A DNA stretch of 64,000 bases from Streptomyces flaveolus (GTDB lineage: Bacteria > Actinomycetota > Actinomycetes > Streptomycetales > Streptomycetaceae): positions 62,001 to 126,000 of the forward strand of contig NZ_JNWV01000014.1 in assembly GCF_000716535.1 (NCBI RefSeq), given 5' to 3'. The first letter of the stretch is position 1. The number at the start of each line of letters is the position of its first letter. The notes beneath the pieces are model-generated. The model did no database searches and was not told the origin of the DNA. It saw nothing but the letters and a program-made list of their open reading frames with translations. Shown piece after piece: positions 23,181 through 31,961 of the stretch. The position numbers and the translations under genes are program-made.

Positions 23181-24878
23181 ATGACGTCCACGGTGCCCAA
23201 CGCCGTCGAGCACACCGACGAGCAGCAGCCGCCGATCACCATGTTCGGCCCGGACTTCCCCTACGCCTACGACGACTTCCTCGCCCACCCGGCGGGCCTC
23301 GGCCAGGTCCCGGCGACCGAGCACGGCACCGAGGTCGCGATCATCGGCGGCGGCCTGTCCGGCATCGTGGCCGCCTACGAGCTGATGAAGATGGGCCTCA
23401 AGCCCGTCGTCTACGAGGCCGACCAGATCGGTGGCCGGCTGCGCACGGTCGGTTTCGAGGGCTGCGACGACTCGCTGACCGCCGAGATGGGCGCCATGCG
23501 CTTCCCGCCGTCCTCCACCGCGCTCCAGCACTACATCGACCTGGTGGGCCTGGAGACCAGGCCCTTCCCGAACCCCCTGGCCGAGGCGACCCCGTCCACC
23601 GTGGTCGACCTCAAGGGCGAGTCGCACTACGCCGAGACGATCGACGACCTGCCCCAGGTGTACCGGGACGTCGCCGACGCCTGGAACAAGTGCCTGGAGG
23701 AGGGCGCCGACTTCTCCGACATGAACCGCGCGATGCGCGAGCGGGACGTCCCGCGCATCCGCGAGATCTGGGCGAAGCTGGTCGAGAAGCTGGACAACCA
23801 GACCTTCTACGGCTTCCTCTGCGACTCCGAGGCCTTCAAGTCCTTCCGGCACCGCGAGATCTTCGGCCAGGTCGGCTTCGGCACCGGCGGCTGGGACACC
23901 GACTTCCCGAACTCCATCCTGGAGATCCTCCGCGTCGTCTACACCGAGGCCGACGACCACCACCGCGGCATCGTCGGCGGCTCCCAGCAGCTGCCGCTGC
24001 GGCTGTGGGAGCGCGAGCCGGAGAAGATCGTCCACTGGGCGTACGGCACCTCGCTCGCCAAGCTGCACGAGGGCGGCAAGCCGCTGCCGGCCGTGACCCG
24101 GCTGCACCGCACCGCCGGCAACCGGATCACCGTGACGGACGCGAACGGCGACATCCGCACCTACCGGGCGGCGATCTTCACCGCCCAGTCCTGGATGCTG
24201 CTGTCCAAGATCGCCTGCGACGACTCGCTCTTCCCGATCGACCACTGGACCGCGATCGAGCGCACCCACTACATGGAGAGCTCCAAGCTCTTCGTGCCCG
24301 TGGACCGGCCGTTCTGGCTGGACAAGGACGAGCAGACCGGCCGGGACGTCATGTCGATGACGCTCACCGACCGCATGACCCGCGGCACCTACCTGCTGGA
24401 CGACGGCCCGGACAAGCCCGCCGTCATCTGCCTGTCGTACACCTGGTGCGACGACAGCCTGAAGTGGCTGCCGCTGTCCGCGAACGAGCGGATGGAGGTC
24501 ATGCTGAAGTCGCTCGGCGAGATCTACCCGAAGGTCGACATCAGGAAGCACATCATAGGCAACCCGGTGACCGTCTCCTGGGAGAACGAGCCCTACTTCA
24601 TGGGCGCGTTCAAGGCCAACCTGCCCGGCCACTACCGCTACCAGCGGCGCCTGTTCACGCACTTCATGCAGGAGCGGCTGCCCGAGGACAAGCGGGGCAT
24701 CTTCCTCGCCGGCGACGACATCTCCTGGACGGCCGGCTGGGCCGAGGGCGCCGTGCAGACCGCGCTGAACGCGGTCTGGGGCGTCATGCACCACTTCGGC
24801 GGCGAGACCGACGCGTCGAACCCGGGCCCGGGTGACGTCTACGACGAGATCGCGCCGGTGGAGCTTCCCGAGGACTGA
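23181..24878 (+). CDS. Flavin-dependent L-amino-acid monooxygenase, probable lysine 2-monooxygenase (DavB-like)
   Basis: 565 residues. The FAD Rossmann motif is IIGGGLSGIVAAYELMKMG (about residues 54-72), with GGRLRT and the C-terminal FLAGDDISWTAGWAEGAVQT FAD-binding segment. Its length and motifs through the protein (TMFGPDFPYAYDDFLAHPAG, FGQVGFGTGGWDTDFPNS, MSMTLTDRMTRGTYL) match my memory of P. putida DavB, which turns lysine into 5-aminovaleramide, CO2 and water. With the adjacent amidase and the cationic permease this makes a coherent lysine-catabolic set. Tryptophan 2-monooxygenase-like or L-amino-acid oxidase activity is the alternative. Confidence 0.88.
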   Translation: MTSTVPNAVEHTDEQQPPITMFGPDFPYAYDDFLAHPAGLGQVPATEHGTEVAIIGGGLSGIVAAYELMKMGLKPVVYEADQIGGRLRTVGFEGCDDSLTAEMGAMRFPPSSTALQHYIDLVGLETRPFPNPLAEATPSTVVDLKGESHYAETIDDLPQVYRDVADAWNKCLEEGADFSDMNRAMRERDVPRIREIWAKLVEKLDNQTFYGFLCDSEAFKSFRHREIFGQVGFGTGGWDTDFPNSILEILRVVYTEADDHHRGIVGGSQQLPLRLWEREPEKIVHWAYGTSLAKLHEGGKPLPAVTRLHRTAGNRITVTDANGDIRTYRAAIFTAQSWMLLSKIACDDSLFPIDHWTAIERTHYMESSKLFVPVDRPFWLDKDEQTGRDVMSMTLTDRMTRGTYLLDDGPDKPAVICLSYTWCDDSLKWLPLSANERMEVMLKSLGEIYPKVDIRKHIIGNPVTVSWENEPYFMGAFKANLPGHYRYQRRLFTHFMQERLPEDKRGIFLAGDDISWTAGWAEGAVQTALNAVWGVMHHFGGETDASNPGPGDVYDEIAPVELPED

Positions 24879-24894
24879 CCCGGGAGACGGACGA

Positions 24895-24938
24895 AAGGCG
24901 CGGGCGGCCGGCCACCAGACTCCGGCCGCCCGCGCCTT
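24895..24938. terminator. Bidirectional terminator between davB-like gene and DUF5995 gene
   Basis: A perfect 17-bp inverted repeat (arms 24895-24911 and 24922-24938) with a 10-base loop, set between convergent genes. It is preceded by GAAA and followed by CTTCTT, so it can serve both strands. Confidence 0.85.
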
Positions 24939-24957
24939 CTTCAACCCCCTTGAAAGC

Positions 24958-25644
24958 TCAGTCGGCCAGCGGTGTCAGCAGCATCCGGCCCGCGAACCCC
25001 ACCGCCGCGTCGAGCCGTTCGGTGAACTCCTCGGCCACGTCGGCGCAGTGCCGCAGCGCCCACAGGGCCCGGGCCGCCGCCCAGGTCGCCTCCCGGGCCC
25101 GCTCCAGGCTCCAGGAGCCCAGCAGATGGGTGAGCGGGTCGGCGATCTGGAACAGGTCGGGGCCCGGCATCAGATCCTCGCGGATGCGCTCCTCCAGTGA
25201 CACGAGGAGATCGCCCACGCGGTCGAACTCGTCCTCCAGATCGGCCGGTTCACAGCCGAGCGTGCGGCAGGCGTCGACCACGGCCAGGGCCAGGTCGTGC
25301 CCGATGTGGGCGTTGATGCCCGCCAGCGCGAACTGCAGTGGCCGTACCCCGGGGTGGCGGCGGAGCTGGAACAGGGGGCGCCAGCAGGCGGGCGGGCGGC
25401 GGTCCGCGGCGGCCGCGTCCACCGCGGCCAGATAGCGCTCGGCGAACCGCACGTCCAGCGCCGTCGCCGCGTGCGGGTCCGGGAACTCCCCGGCGTCCAG
25501 GCGCCGGTCGATCTCCTCGGTGACGGCGAGGTAGACCCGGTTGAACACGGCGACACCGTCCCGTGGGGGCAGGGCCGCGTCCAGCGCGCGCATCCGTGCG
25601 ACGACGGCGTCGACGGGGGCGGTGAGGTGTTCCAGCTGCACCAT
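24958..25644 (-). CDS. DUF5995-type protein of unknown function
   Basis: 228 residues and no signal peptide; predominantly helical. I match it to the DUF5995 type by FNRVYLAVTEEIDRRL near residue 35, WRPLFQLR, and AGINAHIGHDLALAVVDACR near residue 112. The His-containing NAHIGHDL segment and the conserved acidic residues could form a metal or substrate site, but no function is known to me. The ATG at 25644 is followed by a plausible N-terminus. It converges with the davB-like gene and lies downstream of the uracil permease on the same strand. Confidence 0.8.
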   Translation of the reverse strand: MVQLEHLTAPVDAVVARMRALDAALPPRDGVAVFNRVYLAVTEEIDRRLDAGEFPDPHAATALDVRFAERYLAAVDAAAADRRPPACWRPLFQLRRHPGVRPLQFALAGINAHIGHDLALAVVDACRTLGCEPADLEDEFDRVGDLLVSLEERIREDLMPGPDLFQIADPLTHLLGSWSLERAREATWAAARALWALRHCADVAEEFTERLDAAVGFAGRMLLTPLAD

Positions 25645-25720
25645 GGGGGAAGGGTCCCAGCCCGGGGCCGGCCGGTGTGCCGACCGGCCCGGTGCTTCGC
25701 CGGAACGGGGGAACGCCGGG

Positions 25721-27127
25721 CTACGACTCGGCGCGCGGCGCCGCGTCCGTGTCCGCCTCCCTGTCGTAGGAGGACGTGCCCTCGTCCAGCAGCGGCTCCT
25801 GCTTCTTCAGGTGGGCTGGGGCGAAGGCGCGCAGCGCGTGGTAGCCGGTGATGACGACCAGCGTGCCGAGCGCGATGCCGCTGAGCGAGAAGGTGTCGGT
25901 GAACTTCATGCTGACGTTGCCGACGCCGATGATGATGCCCGCCGCGGCCGGGACCAGGTTCAGCGGGTTGCGCAGGTCCACCTTGGCGTTCAGCCAGATC
26001 TGGGCGCCGAGCAGGCCGATCATGCCGTAGAGGATGACGGTGATGCCGCCGAGCACCCCGCCCGGGATCGCGGCGACGACCGCGCCGAACTTGGGGCAGA
26101 CGCCGAAGAGCAGCGCGAAGCCGGCGGCGGCCCAGTAGGCGGCGGTGGAGTAGACGCGGGTCGCGGCCATCACGCCGATGTTCTCGGAGTAGGTGGTGTT
26201 GGGCGGGCCGCCGACGGCCGTCGACAGCACGGAGGCGACGCCGTCCGCCGAGATCGCCGTACCGAGCTTGTCGTCCAGCGGGTCGCCGGTCATCTCGCCG
26301 ACCGCCTTGACGTGGCCCGCGTTCTCCGCGACCAGCGCGATGACGACCGGCAGCGCGACCAGGACCGCCGACCACTGGAAGGACGGGCCGTGGAAGGACG
26401 GCAGACCGATCCAGTCGGCCTTGGAGACGCCGGAGAGGTCCAGGCGCCAGTGGTCGGTGAGCTTGCCGCTCGCGTCCACCGAGTGGATCCTGCCGAAGAC
26501 CCGGTCGGACGCCCAGGACAGGCCGTACCCGAACACGAGGCCCAGGAAGATGGCGACGCGGGACCAGAAACCGCGCAGACAGACGACCGCCAGACCGGTG
26601 AAGAGCATCACCAGCAGGGCCGTCCACTGGTCCTGCGGCCAGTAGGTGGACGCGGTCACCGGGGCCAGGTTGAAGCCGATCAGCATGACGACCGCGCCGG
26701 TGACGATCGGCGGCATCGCGGCATGGATGATCCGCGCCCCGAAGCGCTGCACCGCGAGGCCGACCAGGAACAGCACGACACCGACCACGAGGACCGCGCC
26801 GGTCACGGTCGCGCTCGTACCGCCCTGGGCGCGGATGACGGCGGCCACGCCCACGAAGGAAAGGGAGCAGCCGAGGTAGCTCGGCACCCGGCCGCGGGTG
26901 GCGAGCAGGAAGATCATGGTCGCCACGCCCGACATCATGATCGCCAGGTTGGGGTCGAGGCCCATGAGCACGGGGGCCACGAACGAGGCGCCGAACATCG
27001 CGACCACGTGCTGGGCGCCCAGGCCCACGGTGCGGGGCCAGGACAGCCGTTCGTCGGGGCGTACCACCGCTCCGGGCGCGGGCGTGCGCCCGTCACCGTG
27101 CAGCTTCCAGCGCACGCCGAGATCCAT
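25721..27127 (-). CDS. Uracil/xanthine permease (NCS2 family, UraA-like)
   Basis: 468 residues with about 14 membrane segments. The NCS2 family signature is present: LGAQHVVAMFGASFVAPVLM near residue 36, LVAENAGHVKAVGEMTG with the substrate-contacting Glu around residue 265, and GGPPNTTYSENIGVMAATR near 305. A uracil transporter would salvage pyrimidines, fitting the pyr genes at the other end of the window, though they are far apart. The C-terminus is a charged cytoplasmic tail. A palindrome upstream at 27215-27227 may regulate it or the divergent gene. Confidence 0.92.
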   Translation of the reverse strand: MDLGVRWKLHGDGRTPAPGAVVRPDERLSWPRTVGLGAQHVVAMFGASFVAPVLMGLDPNLAIMMSGVATMIFLLATRGRVPSYLGCSLSFVGVAAVIRAQGGTSATVTGAVLVVGVVLFLVGLAVQRFGARIIHAAMPPIVTGAVVMLIGFNLAPVTASTYWPQDQWTALLVMLFTGLAVVCLRGFWSRVAIFLGLVFGYGLSWASDRVFGRIHSVDASGKLTDHWRLDLSGVSKADWIGLPSFHGPSFQWSAVLVALPVVIALVAENAGHVKAVGEMTGDPLDDKLGTAISADGVASVLSTAVGGPPNTTYSENIGVMAATRVYSTAAYWAAAGFALLFGVCPKFGAVVAAIPGGVLGGITVILYGMIGLLGAQIWLNAKVDLRNPLNLVPAAAGIIIGVGNVSMKFTDTFSLSGIALGTLVVITGYHALRAFAPAHLKKQEPLLDEGTSSYDREADTDAAPRAES

Positions 27128-27214
27128 GAGGGGTTTCGCTTTCTCTGTACGTGAAGAGGGTCCGAACCATTGTCAGGGGTACCTGGCGGCTCTACGCTCA
27201 CACGGTCCTACTCA

Positions 27215-27227
27215 TGAACTGCGTTCA
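27215..27227. promoter_or_regulatory. Palindrome TGAAC-TGC-GTTCA between divergent genes
   Basis: Perfect 5-bp arms around a 3-base centre, 88 bases before the permease start (minus strand) and 50 bases before the alginate-lyase-like start. A direct repeat CTGATCG (27233-27239 and 27244-27250) follows it. The cognate regulator is unknown. Confidence 0.35.
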
Positions 27228-27276
27228 CATACCTGATCGAGGTCTGATCGGGTCGAGCGAAGATCGGAGTGCCTGA

Positions 27277-28545
27277 ATGAGTGGAAGACCCCGTGCGGCC
27301 GCGCTCCTCGCCGCCGTGGTGGCCTTCGGAGCCCTCCTCGTCCCCTCCGCCCACGCGGCACCGGCCCCGGCCAAGGCGGCCCCGCGGACCGCGGTCCTCG
27401 ACGGCGCCCGCCTCCAGCAGACCCGGGCCCGCCTACCCCACGACCCCCGGCTCCGGCGCGCCCTCGCGGACCTGACCACCCGCGCCGACGCCTGGCTGGA
27501 CCAGGGCCCCTGGACGGTAGTCGACAAGCCGAGGCCCGCCCCCGGCGGCGACGTCCACGACTACCTGAGCCAGGCCCCCTACTGGTGGCCCACGACCGCC
27601 CCCACCGCCGACAACCCCTGGGGCTGCCCGTACGTCCAGCGCGACGGCCAGCGCAATCCGGAGGTCGACAGCGGGACCGACCGGCAGGACGTGGAGAAGG
27701 TCTTCGACGCGACGTACGACCTCTCGCTCGCCTGGTACTACACCGGCGAGCGGAGCTACGCCGAGAAGGCCGGGCAGATCCTGCGCACCTGGTTCCTCGA
27801 CCCGGCCACCCGGATGAACCCCGACCTGGACCACGCCCAGTTCATCCCGTGCAAGTACGACGGCCGGGCCATCGGCATCATCGACTTCTCGCAGTCCTAC
27901 ACCAGCGTCCTGGACGCGCAGGCGATCCTCGCCACCGGCGCACCCGGCTGGACGGCCGCCGACCGCGCCGCGATGACCCGGTGGAACGAGGACTTCCGCG
28001 ACTGGCTGAAGAACAGCGAGTTCGGCCGGCAGGAGGGCGCCGCCGCCAACAACCACGGCACCTTCTACGACATGCAGCTCGCCGCTCTCGCCTACGCCAC
28101 CGGCGACACCGCGCTCGCCCGGCGGACCGTGCTCGACGCGCGCGCGAAGCGCATCGACCCGCAGATCGCGGCCGACGGCAGCCAGCCCCAGGAACTCACC
28201 CGCACCCGGAGCTGGCACTACTCGACCTTCGACCTGGTCGCCTACACCCGGCTCGCGGCCATCGGCCGGCACGTCGGCGTGAACCTGTGGGGCTACGCCG
28301 GGCCGGACGGGCAGAGCCTCTCCAAGGCGGTCGACTATCTGCTGCCCGCGGCGACCGGCGCCACCGCCTGGCCGCACCCCGAGCTGGAGTTCCACCGCTA
28401 CGCGGCGACCGACGTGGTGCACGCGGCGGCCGACGCCGGTGACCCACTGGCCAAGGCGGCCGTGCCGAAGCTGGAGGCGCCGCCCGGGGGAGACCTCTGG
28501 GCGCTGCGGCCCGCCGCCGAGCAGCTCGACTCCATCGCGGGCTGA
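27277..28545 (+). CDS. Secreted alginate-lyase-family protein
   Basis: 422 residues. An N-terminal signal peptide of about 28 residues ends in SAHA-AP. The mature protein has the helical alginate lyase (PL5-like) fold: YWWPTTAPTADNPWG, DLSLAWYYTGERSYAEKAGQ, and the family motif AANNHGTFYDMQLAA (near residue 256), where Asn-His is catalytic in known lyases. Tyr/Trp-rich segments are consistent with polysaccharide binding. The true substrate could be another uronic acid polymer. It is divergent from the uracil permease and stands alone. Confidence 0.88.
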   Translation: MSGRPRAAALLAAVVAFGALLVPSAHAAPAPAKAAPRTAVLDGARLQQTRARLPHDPRLRRALADLTTRADAWLDQGPWTVVDKPRPAPGGDVHDYLSQAPYWWPTTAPTADNPWGCPYVQRDGQRNPEVDSGTDRQDVEKVFDATYDLSLAWYYTGERSYAEKAGQILRTWFLDPATRMNPDLDHAQFIPCKYDGRAIGIIDFSQSYTSVLDAQAILATGAPGWTAADRAAMTRWNEDFRDWLKNSEFGRQEGAAANNHGTFYDMQLAALAYATGDTALARRTVLDARAKRIDPQIAADGSQPQELTRTRSWHYSTFDLVAYTRLAAIGRHVGVNLWGYAGPDGQSLSKAVDYLLPAATGATAWPHPELEFHRYAATDVVHAAADAGDPLAKAAVPKLEAPPGGDLWALRPAAEQLDSIAG

Positions 28546-28580
28546 CCCCCCGGCTGACACGGGGCTTCCCTGCCAGGCTC

Positions 28581-28596
28581 CTGAGCGGTCGCTTAG
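28581..28596. promoter_or_regulatory. Candidate TetR-type operator overlapping the thioesterase promoter
   Basis: CTGAGCGGTCGCTTAG is a near-palindrome (12 of 16 positions symmetric) that overlaps a -10-like TAGTAT at 28594-28599. A related sequence, GTAAGCGGTCGTTAAC, lies ahead of the acyl-CoA dehydrogenase at 49881-49896. The shared core AGCGGTCG suggests one regulator for both acyl-CoA genes. Confidence 0.4.
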
Positions 28597-28652
28597 TATG
28601 GTGGTGTACGGGGGTGTCGCCACCCCAACAGCGCTGCTCAGGAGCCCTTCCC

Positions 28653-29111
28653 GTGACCGCCGAAGCCCCGACCGCCCCCGCCGTCTCCCACGGCCGGCTG
28701 ATCCCCGTCACCGTCCACTTCGACGACCTCGACGCGCTCGGGCTGCTGCACAACGCCCGCTACCCGCTCATGGTCGAGCGCGCCTGGACCGAGCTGTGGC
28801 ACGAGCACGGCGTCCGCTTCGACGGCGACTGGGCGGCGGCCGGCGACGCCTGCAACGCGGTCCGCGAACTGCGCATCAGCTACGAGGCGCCGGTCACCCG
28901 GCCCGGCACCTACGCCGTCCACCTCTGGCTGGAACGGCTCGGCACCACCGGCCTCACCTACGGCTTCCGGTTCTGCTCGGCCGACGGCACCGAGACCTAC
29001 GCCCGGGGCACCCGGGTGCTGGTCCGGCTGGACGCGGCGACCATGCGCCCCGCGCCCTGGAGCGAGACCTTCAGGGCCGCGGGTCGGGAACTGCTGCGGC
29101 CTGCCGGCTGA
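28653..29111 (+). CDS. Acyl-CoA thioesterase, hot-dog fold (YbgC/FcbC type)
   Basis: 152 residues from GTG 28653, with AGGAG eight to nine bases upstream. The hot-dog thioesterase N-terminus VTVHFDDLDALGLLHNARY (about residues 21-39) contains the catalytic Asp and the Asn of the DxxGxxxxNxxY pattern. It should hydrolyse short- or medium-chain acyl-CoA, or 4-hydroxybenzoyl-CoA-like thioesters. Its last 41 bases overlap the end of the convergent MFS gene, so the two transcripts interfere. Confidence 0.88.
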   Translation: MTAEAPTAPAVSHGRLIPVTVHFDDLDALGLLHNARYPLMVERAWTELWHEHGVRFDGDWAAAGDACNAVRELRISYEAPVTRPGTYAVHLWLERLGTTGLTYGFRFCSADGTETYARGTRVLVRLDAATMRPAPWSETFRAAGRELLRPAG

Positions 29112-30282
29112 CCTCGCCGCCGCCGCGCTCGGCGGTGCGCAGCACGCCCGCGAACGCCGCGAGCCCGCACGCCAGCACCGTCACCACCACGAAGGACACC
29201 ATCAGGCTGGTCGCCTGGGCCACCCCGCCGATCAGGCTCGGCGCGACCAGCCCCGAGGTGTAGGTGATGGTCGCCACGCCCGCGATGGCCTGGCTGGGGT
29301 TCGGGCCCGCGTGCCCGGCCGCCGCGAAGCACAGCGGTACGACCACCGCGATGCCGAGCCCCATCAGCGCGAACCCGGCCATCGCCACCGCCGGATGCCC
29401 GGCGAGCACGATCAGCAGCCCGCCCAGCACGGCCAGGACACCTCCGGCCCGCACCGTGCGGACCGCGCCGAAGCGGTTCACCACCGCGTCCCCGGCGATC
29501 CGGGCCACCGCCATGGTCAGCATGAAGCCGGTCGTGGACGCCGCCGCCAGCCCGGCCGAACTGTCCAGCCGGTCCCGCAGGAACACCGCCGACCAGTCCA
29601 GGCTCGCGCCCTCCGCGAACACCGCGCAGAAGCCGACCGCGCCGATCAGCAGCGCGGAGCGCGGCGGCAGCGCGAACCGCGGCGGCGGTTCCTCGTCCTC
29701 GGCGGGCTGGAGGTCCAGCACCCAGGTGCAGGCCACCAGACCGAGCACGGTGAGGACGGCCGACGCCAGGGCGAAGTGCACGCGCGCGTCGGCGCCGAGA
29801 TGCGCGGCGAGGGTGCCGGCCGCCGAGCCGATCAGGGCGCCCGCGCTCCACATGCCGTGCAGCCCCGACATGATCGACTTGTGGAGCCGCCGCTCGACCT
29901 CCACACCGAGCGCGTTCATCGCGACATCGGCCATGCCCGCGCTCGCCCCGTAGACGAACATCGCCAGGCACAAGGTGACCAGGTTCGGCGCGATCGACGG
30001 CAGGATCAGGGACAGCGTCCACAGCGCCAGCAGCCCGCGCAGGGCCGTACGGCTGCCGAAACGATGGGTGATCCCGCCCGCCAGCGGCATCGCGCACGAG
30101 GCACCGAGCGCGGTGAAGGCCAGGGCGAACCCCAACTGGCCCGCGCCGAGCGAGGTGTGGTCCTGGACCCACGGCACGCGCGTCGCGAACGAGCCGGTCA
30201 CGGCGCCGTGCACGGCGAAGACGGCCGCCACGGCGTACCGGGCGCGCCTGACCTCGTCGCCCGCACGCGTCACGTCACTCAT
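29071..30282 (-). CDS. MFS transporter
   Basis: 403 residues with about 12 membrane segments and a central loop (AEDEEPPPRF near residue 205). ATRVPWVQDHTSLGAGQLG and GITHRFGSRTALRG (the inter-segment 2-3 MFS loop) place it in the sugar/drug MFS group often paired with ROK regulators. It is divergent from a ROK regulator with which it shares a 140-base promoter region containing a palindrome, so it is likely the ROK target. Substrate unknown; a sugar is likely. Confidence 0.9.
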   Translation of the reverse strand: MSDVTRAGDEVRRARYAVAAVFAVHGAVTGSFATRVPWVQDHTSLGAGQLGFALAFTALGASCAMPLAGGITHRFGSRTALRGLLALWTLSLILPSIAPNLVTLCLAMFVYGASAGMADVAMNALGVEVERRLHKSIMSGLHGMWSAGALIGSAAGTLAAHLGADARVHFALASAVLTVLGLVACTWVLDLQPAEDEEPPPRFALPPRSALLIGAVGFCAVFAEGASLDWSAVFLRDRLDSSAGLAAASTTGFMLTMAVARIAGDAVVNRFGAVRTVRAGGVLAVLGGLLIVLAGHPAVAMAGFALMGLGIAVVVPLCFAAAGHAGPNPSQAIAGVATITYTSGLVAPSLIGGVAQATSLMVSFVVVTVLACGLAAFAGVLRTAERGGGEVSRQAAAVPDPRP

Positions 30283-30348
30283 GATCCTGTCCCCTCCCCG
30301 GGAGTGCCCGGCCCCGTCGGCGCCGCTCCGGCTGCGACGCGCCGTAAA

Positions 30349-30371
30349 CTATCAGGAACCCTGCCTGATAG
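30349..30371. promoter_or_regulatory. Palindromic operator between MFS and ROK genes
   Basis: Perfect inverted repeat CTATCAGG-N7-CCTGATAG, the only strong symmetry in the 140-base divergent promoter region; GATAG then overlaps a second TAG repeat (GATAGATAG). Position and A/T-containing arms fit a ROK/NagC-like operator controlling both genes. Confidence 0.7.
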
Positions 30372-30422
30372 ATAGCGATTACCAGCCTGGTCCTGCCTCG
30401 GCGATCTGGGAGGATTCCCGTC

Positions 30423-31961
30423 ATGCCCGCATCACCCAGCACCGCCCGGGCCATCAACGACCGGCTGGCCCTGCGGCTGTTGCAGCAGGAAGGCCCGCTC
30501 ACGGCAGGGCAGTTGAAGCAGTTGACCGGACTGTCCCGGCCCACGGTCGCCGACCTGGTCGACCGGCTCACCGCGTCCGGGCTGATCACCGTGGTCGGCG
30601 AGTCCGGGGAACAGCGCCGGGGCCCCAACGCCCGGCTCTACGGCATCGTCGCCGACCGCGCCCATCTCGCCGCGCTCGACGTCCGCACCGAGGGCGTCTT
30701 CGTCCTCGTCTCCGACCTGGTCGGGCGGGTGCTCGCCGAGGCGTCCGTGCCGATCGACCCCGACGCCGGAACGGGCCCCGCCGTGGAGCAGGCGGTGGCG
30801 GCGGTGGAGAGCGCCGCGAAGGAGGCCGGCGCCATGGGGGCGCCCTCGCGCGAGGACGTCCGGGCATGGGGGAGGCTGCACACCGTCGGCATCGGCGCGC
30901 CGGGCCTCATCGACCCGGCCACCGGGGACCTCCGCGACTCGGCCGGGCTGCCCGCCTGGCACCGCAGCCTGGCCGCCACCCTCCAGGACCGGCTGCCCGG
31001 CGCGCGGGTCACCGTCGAGAACGAGACCAACCTGGCCGCCCTGGCCGAACAGCGCGAGGGCGCCGCGCGCGACCGGGACACCTTCGTCCTGCTCTGGCTC
31101 GGCCACGGCGTCGGCGCCGCGGTCGTCCTGGACGGCACCCTGCGCCGCGGGGCCTCCGGCGGCACCGGCGAGATCGGCTTCCTGCCGGTCCCGGGAACCG
31201 CGACGCTGCCCTCGGTGACCGACTGCGCCGGCGGCTTCCACTCCCTCACCGGCGCGGCGGCGGTCGCCTCCCTGGCAGCCGAGTGCGGCCTCCCGACCCC
31301 TGCGACACCGGACGGCCCGGGGGCGGCCGAGGCGGTGCGGGCCGCCGTGGCGGAGGTGCTGGAGACGGCGGGGGAGGCGGTGCCGGTGGAGGCGCCCATG
31401 GCGGCGGAGGCCGTGACCGTGGCGGGGCCGGGAGCGGTGGGGCCGGCGGCGCGGCCGGGCGGGGCCTGCGCGGAGGCGGGTGCGGACTCGGGTCCTGGCA
31501 CCGTGTCGGCCCCGGGGGAGGCGGGGCCCTCGGTGCGGGCTTCGGGCGTCGATCCCGGCCGCGATTCCGCGTCGATGCCGGCTACGGCGGCGAAGGGGCA
31601 TGTCGGATGCGGGGCGGCCCAACAGCCGGAGTCGGGCGGCGCGCCCCCGGTGGCCCCGCCGGGTGAGCTTCCCGCCGCCCGCTTCCTTCGCATCCTCGCC
31701 GACCGGGTCGCCGTCGGTGCCGCCTCCGTGGTGGCCGTTCTGGACCCCGGCTGCGTCGTGCTCGGCGGGGAGGTCGGCCAGGCCGGGGGAGCGGTGCTCG
31801 CCGGGCTGGTGGAGGAGCGGCTGCGCCGGATGTCGCCGCTGGTCACCGAGGTGCGGGCGAGCAGCCTCGGCGGGACGGCCGTGCTGCGCGGCGCGCTCCT
31901 CACGGCGAGGGAGCGGGCGCAGGACGAACTGTTCGCGCCACCGGAGCGCCCGGGCGGCTGA
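30423..31961 (+). CDS. ROK-family transcriptional regulator with an inserted low-complexity segment
   Basis: 512 residues, about 100 longer than usual. The winged HTH occupies residues 5-75 (LTAGQLKQLTGLSRPTVADL). The ROK kinase-like domain follows (GIGAPGLIDPATGDL, VENETNLAALAEQREG, GHGVGAAVVLDG, GASGGTGEIGFLP). Between about residues 311 and 415 there is an Ala/Gly/Pro/Glu-rich stretch with no expected structure; the domain then resumes with ARFLRILADRVAVG. The cysteine-rich zinc motif of typical ROK proteins is not seen in order; a Cys is present in TDCAGGF. Confidence 0.87.
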   Translation: MPASPSTARAINDRLALRLLQQEGPLTAGQLKQLTGLSRPTVADLVDRLTASGLITVVGESGEQRRGPNARLYGIVADRAHLAALDVRTEGVFVLVSDLVGRVLAEASVPIDPDAGTGPAVEQAVAAVESAAKEAGAMGAPSREDVRAWGRLHTVGIGAPGLIDPATGDLRDSAGLPAWHRSLAATLQDRLPGARVTVENETNLAALAEQREGAARDRDTFVLLWLGHGVGAAVVLDGTLRRGASGGTGEIGFLPVPGTATLPSVTDCAGGFHSLTGAAAVASLAAECGLPTPATPDGPGAAEAVRAAVAEVLETAGEAVPVEAPMAAEAVTVAGPGAVGPAARPGGACAEAGADSGPGTVSAPGEAGPSVRASGVDPGRDSASMPATAAKGHVGCGAAQQPESGGAPPVAPPGELPAARFLRILADRVAVGAASVVAVLDPGCVVLGGEVGQAGGAVLAGLVEERLRRMSPLVTEVRASSLGGTAVLRGALLTARERAQDELFAPPERPGG

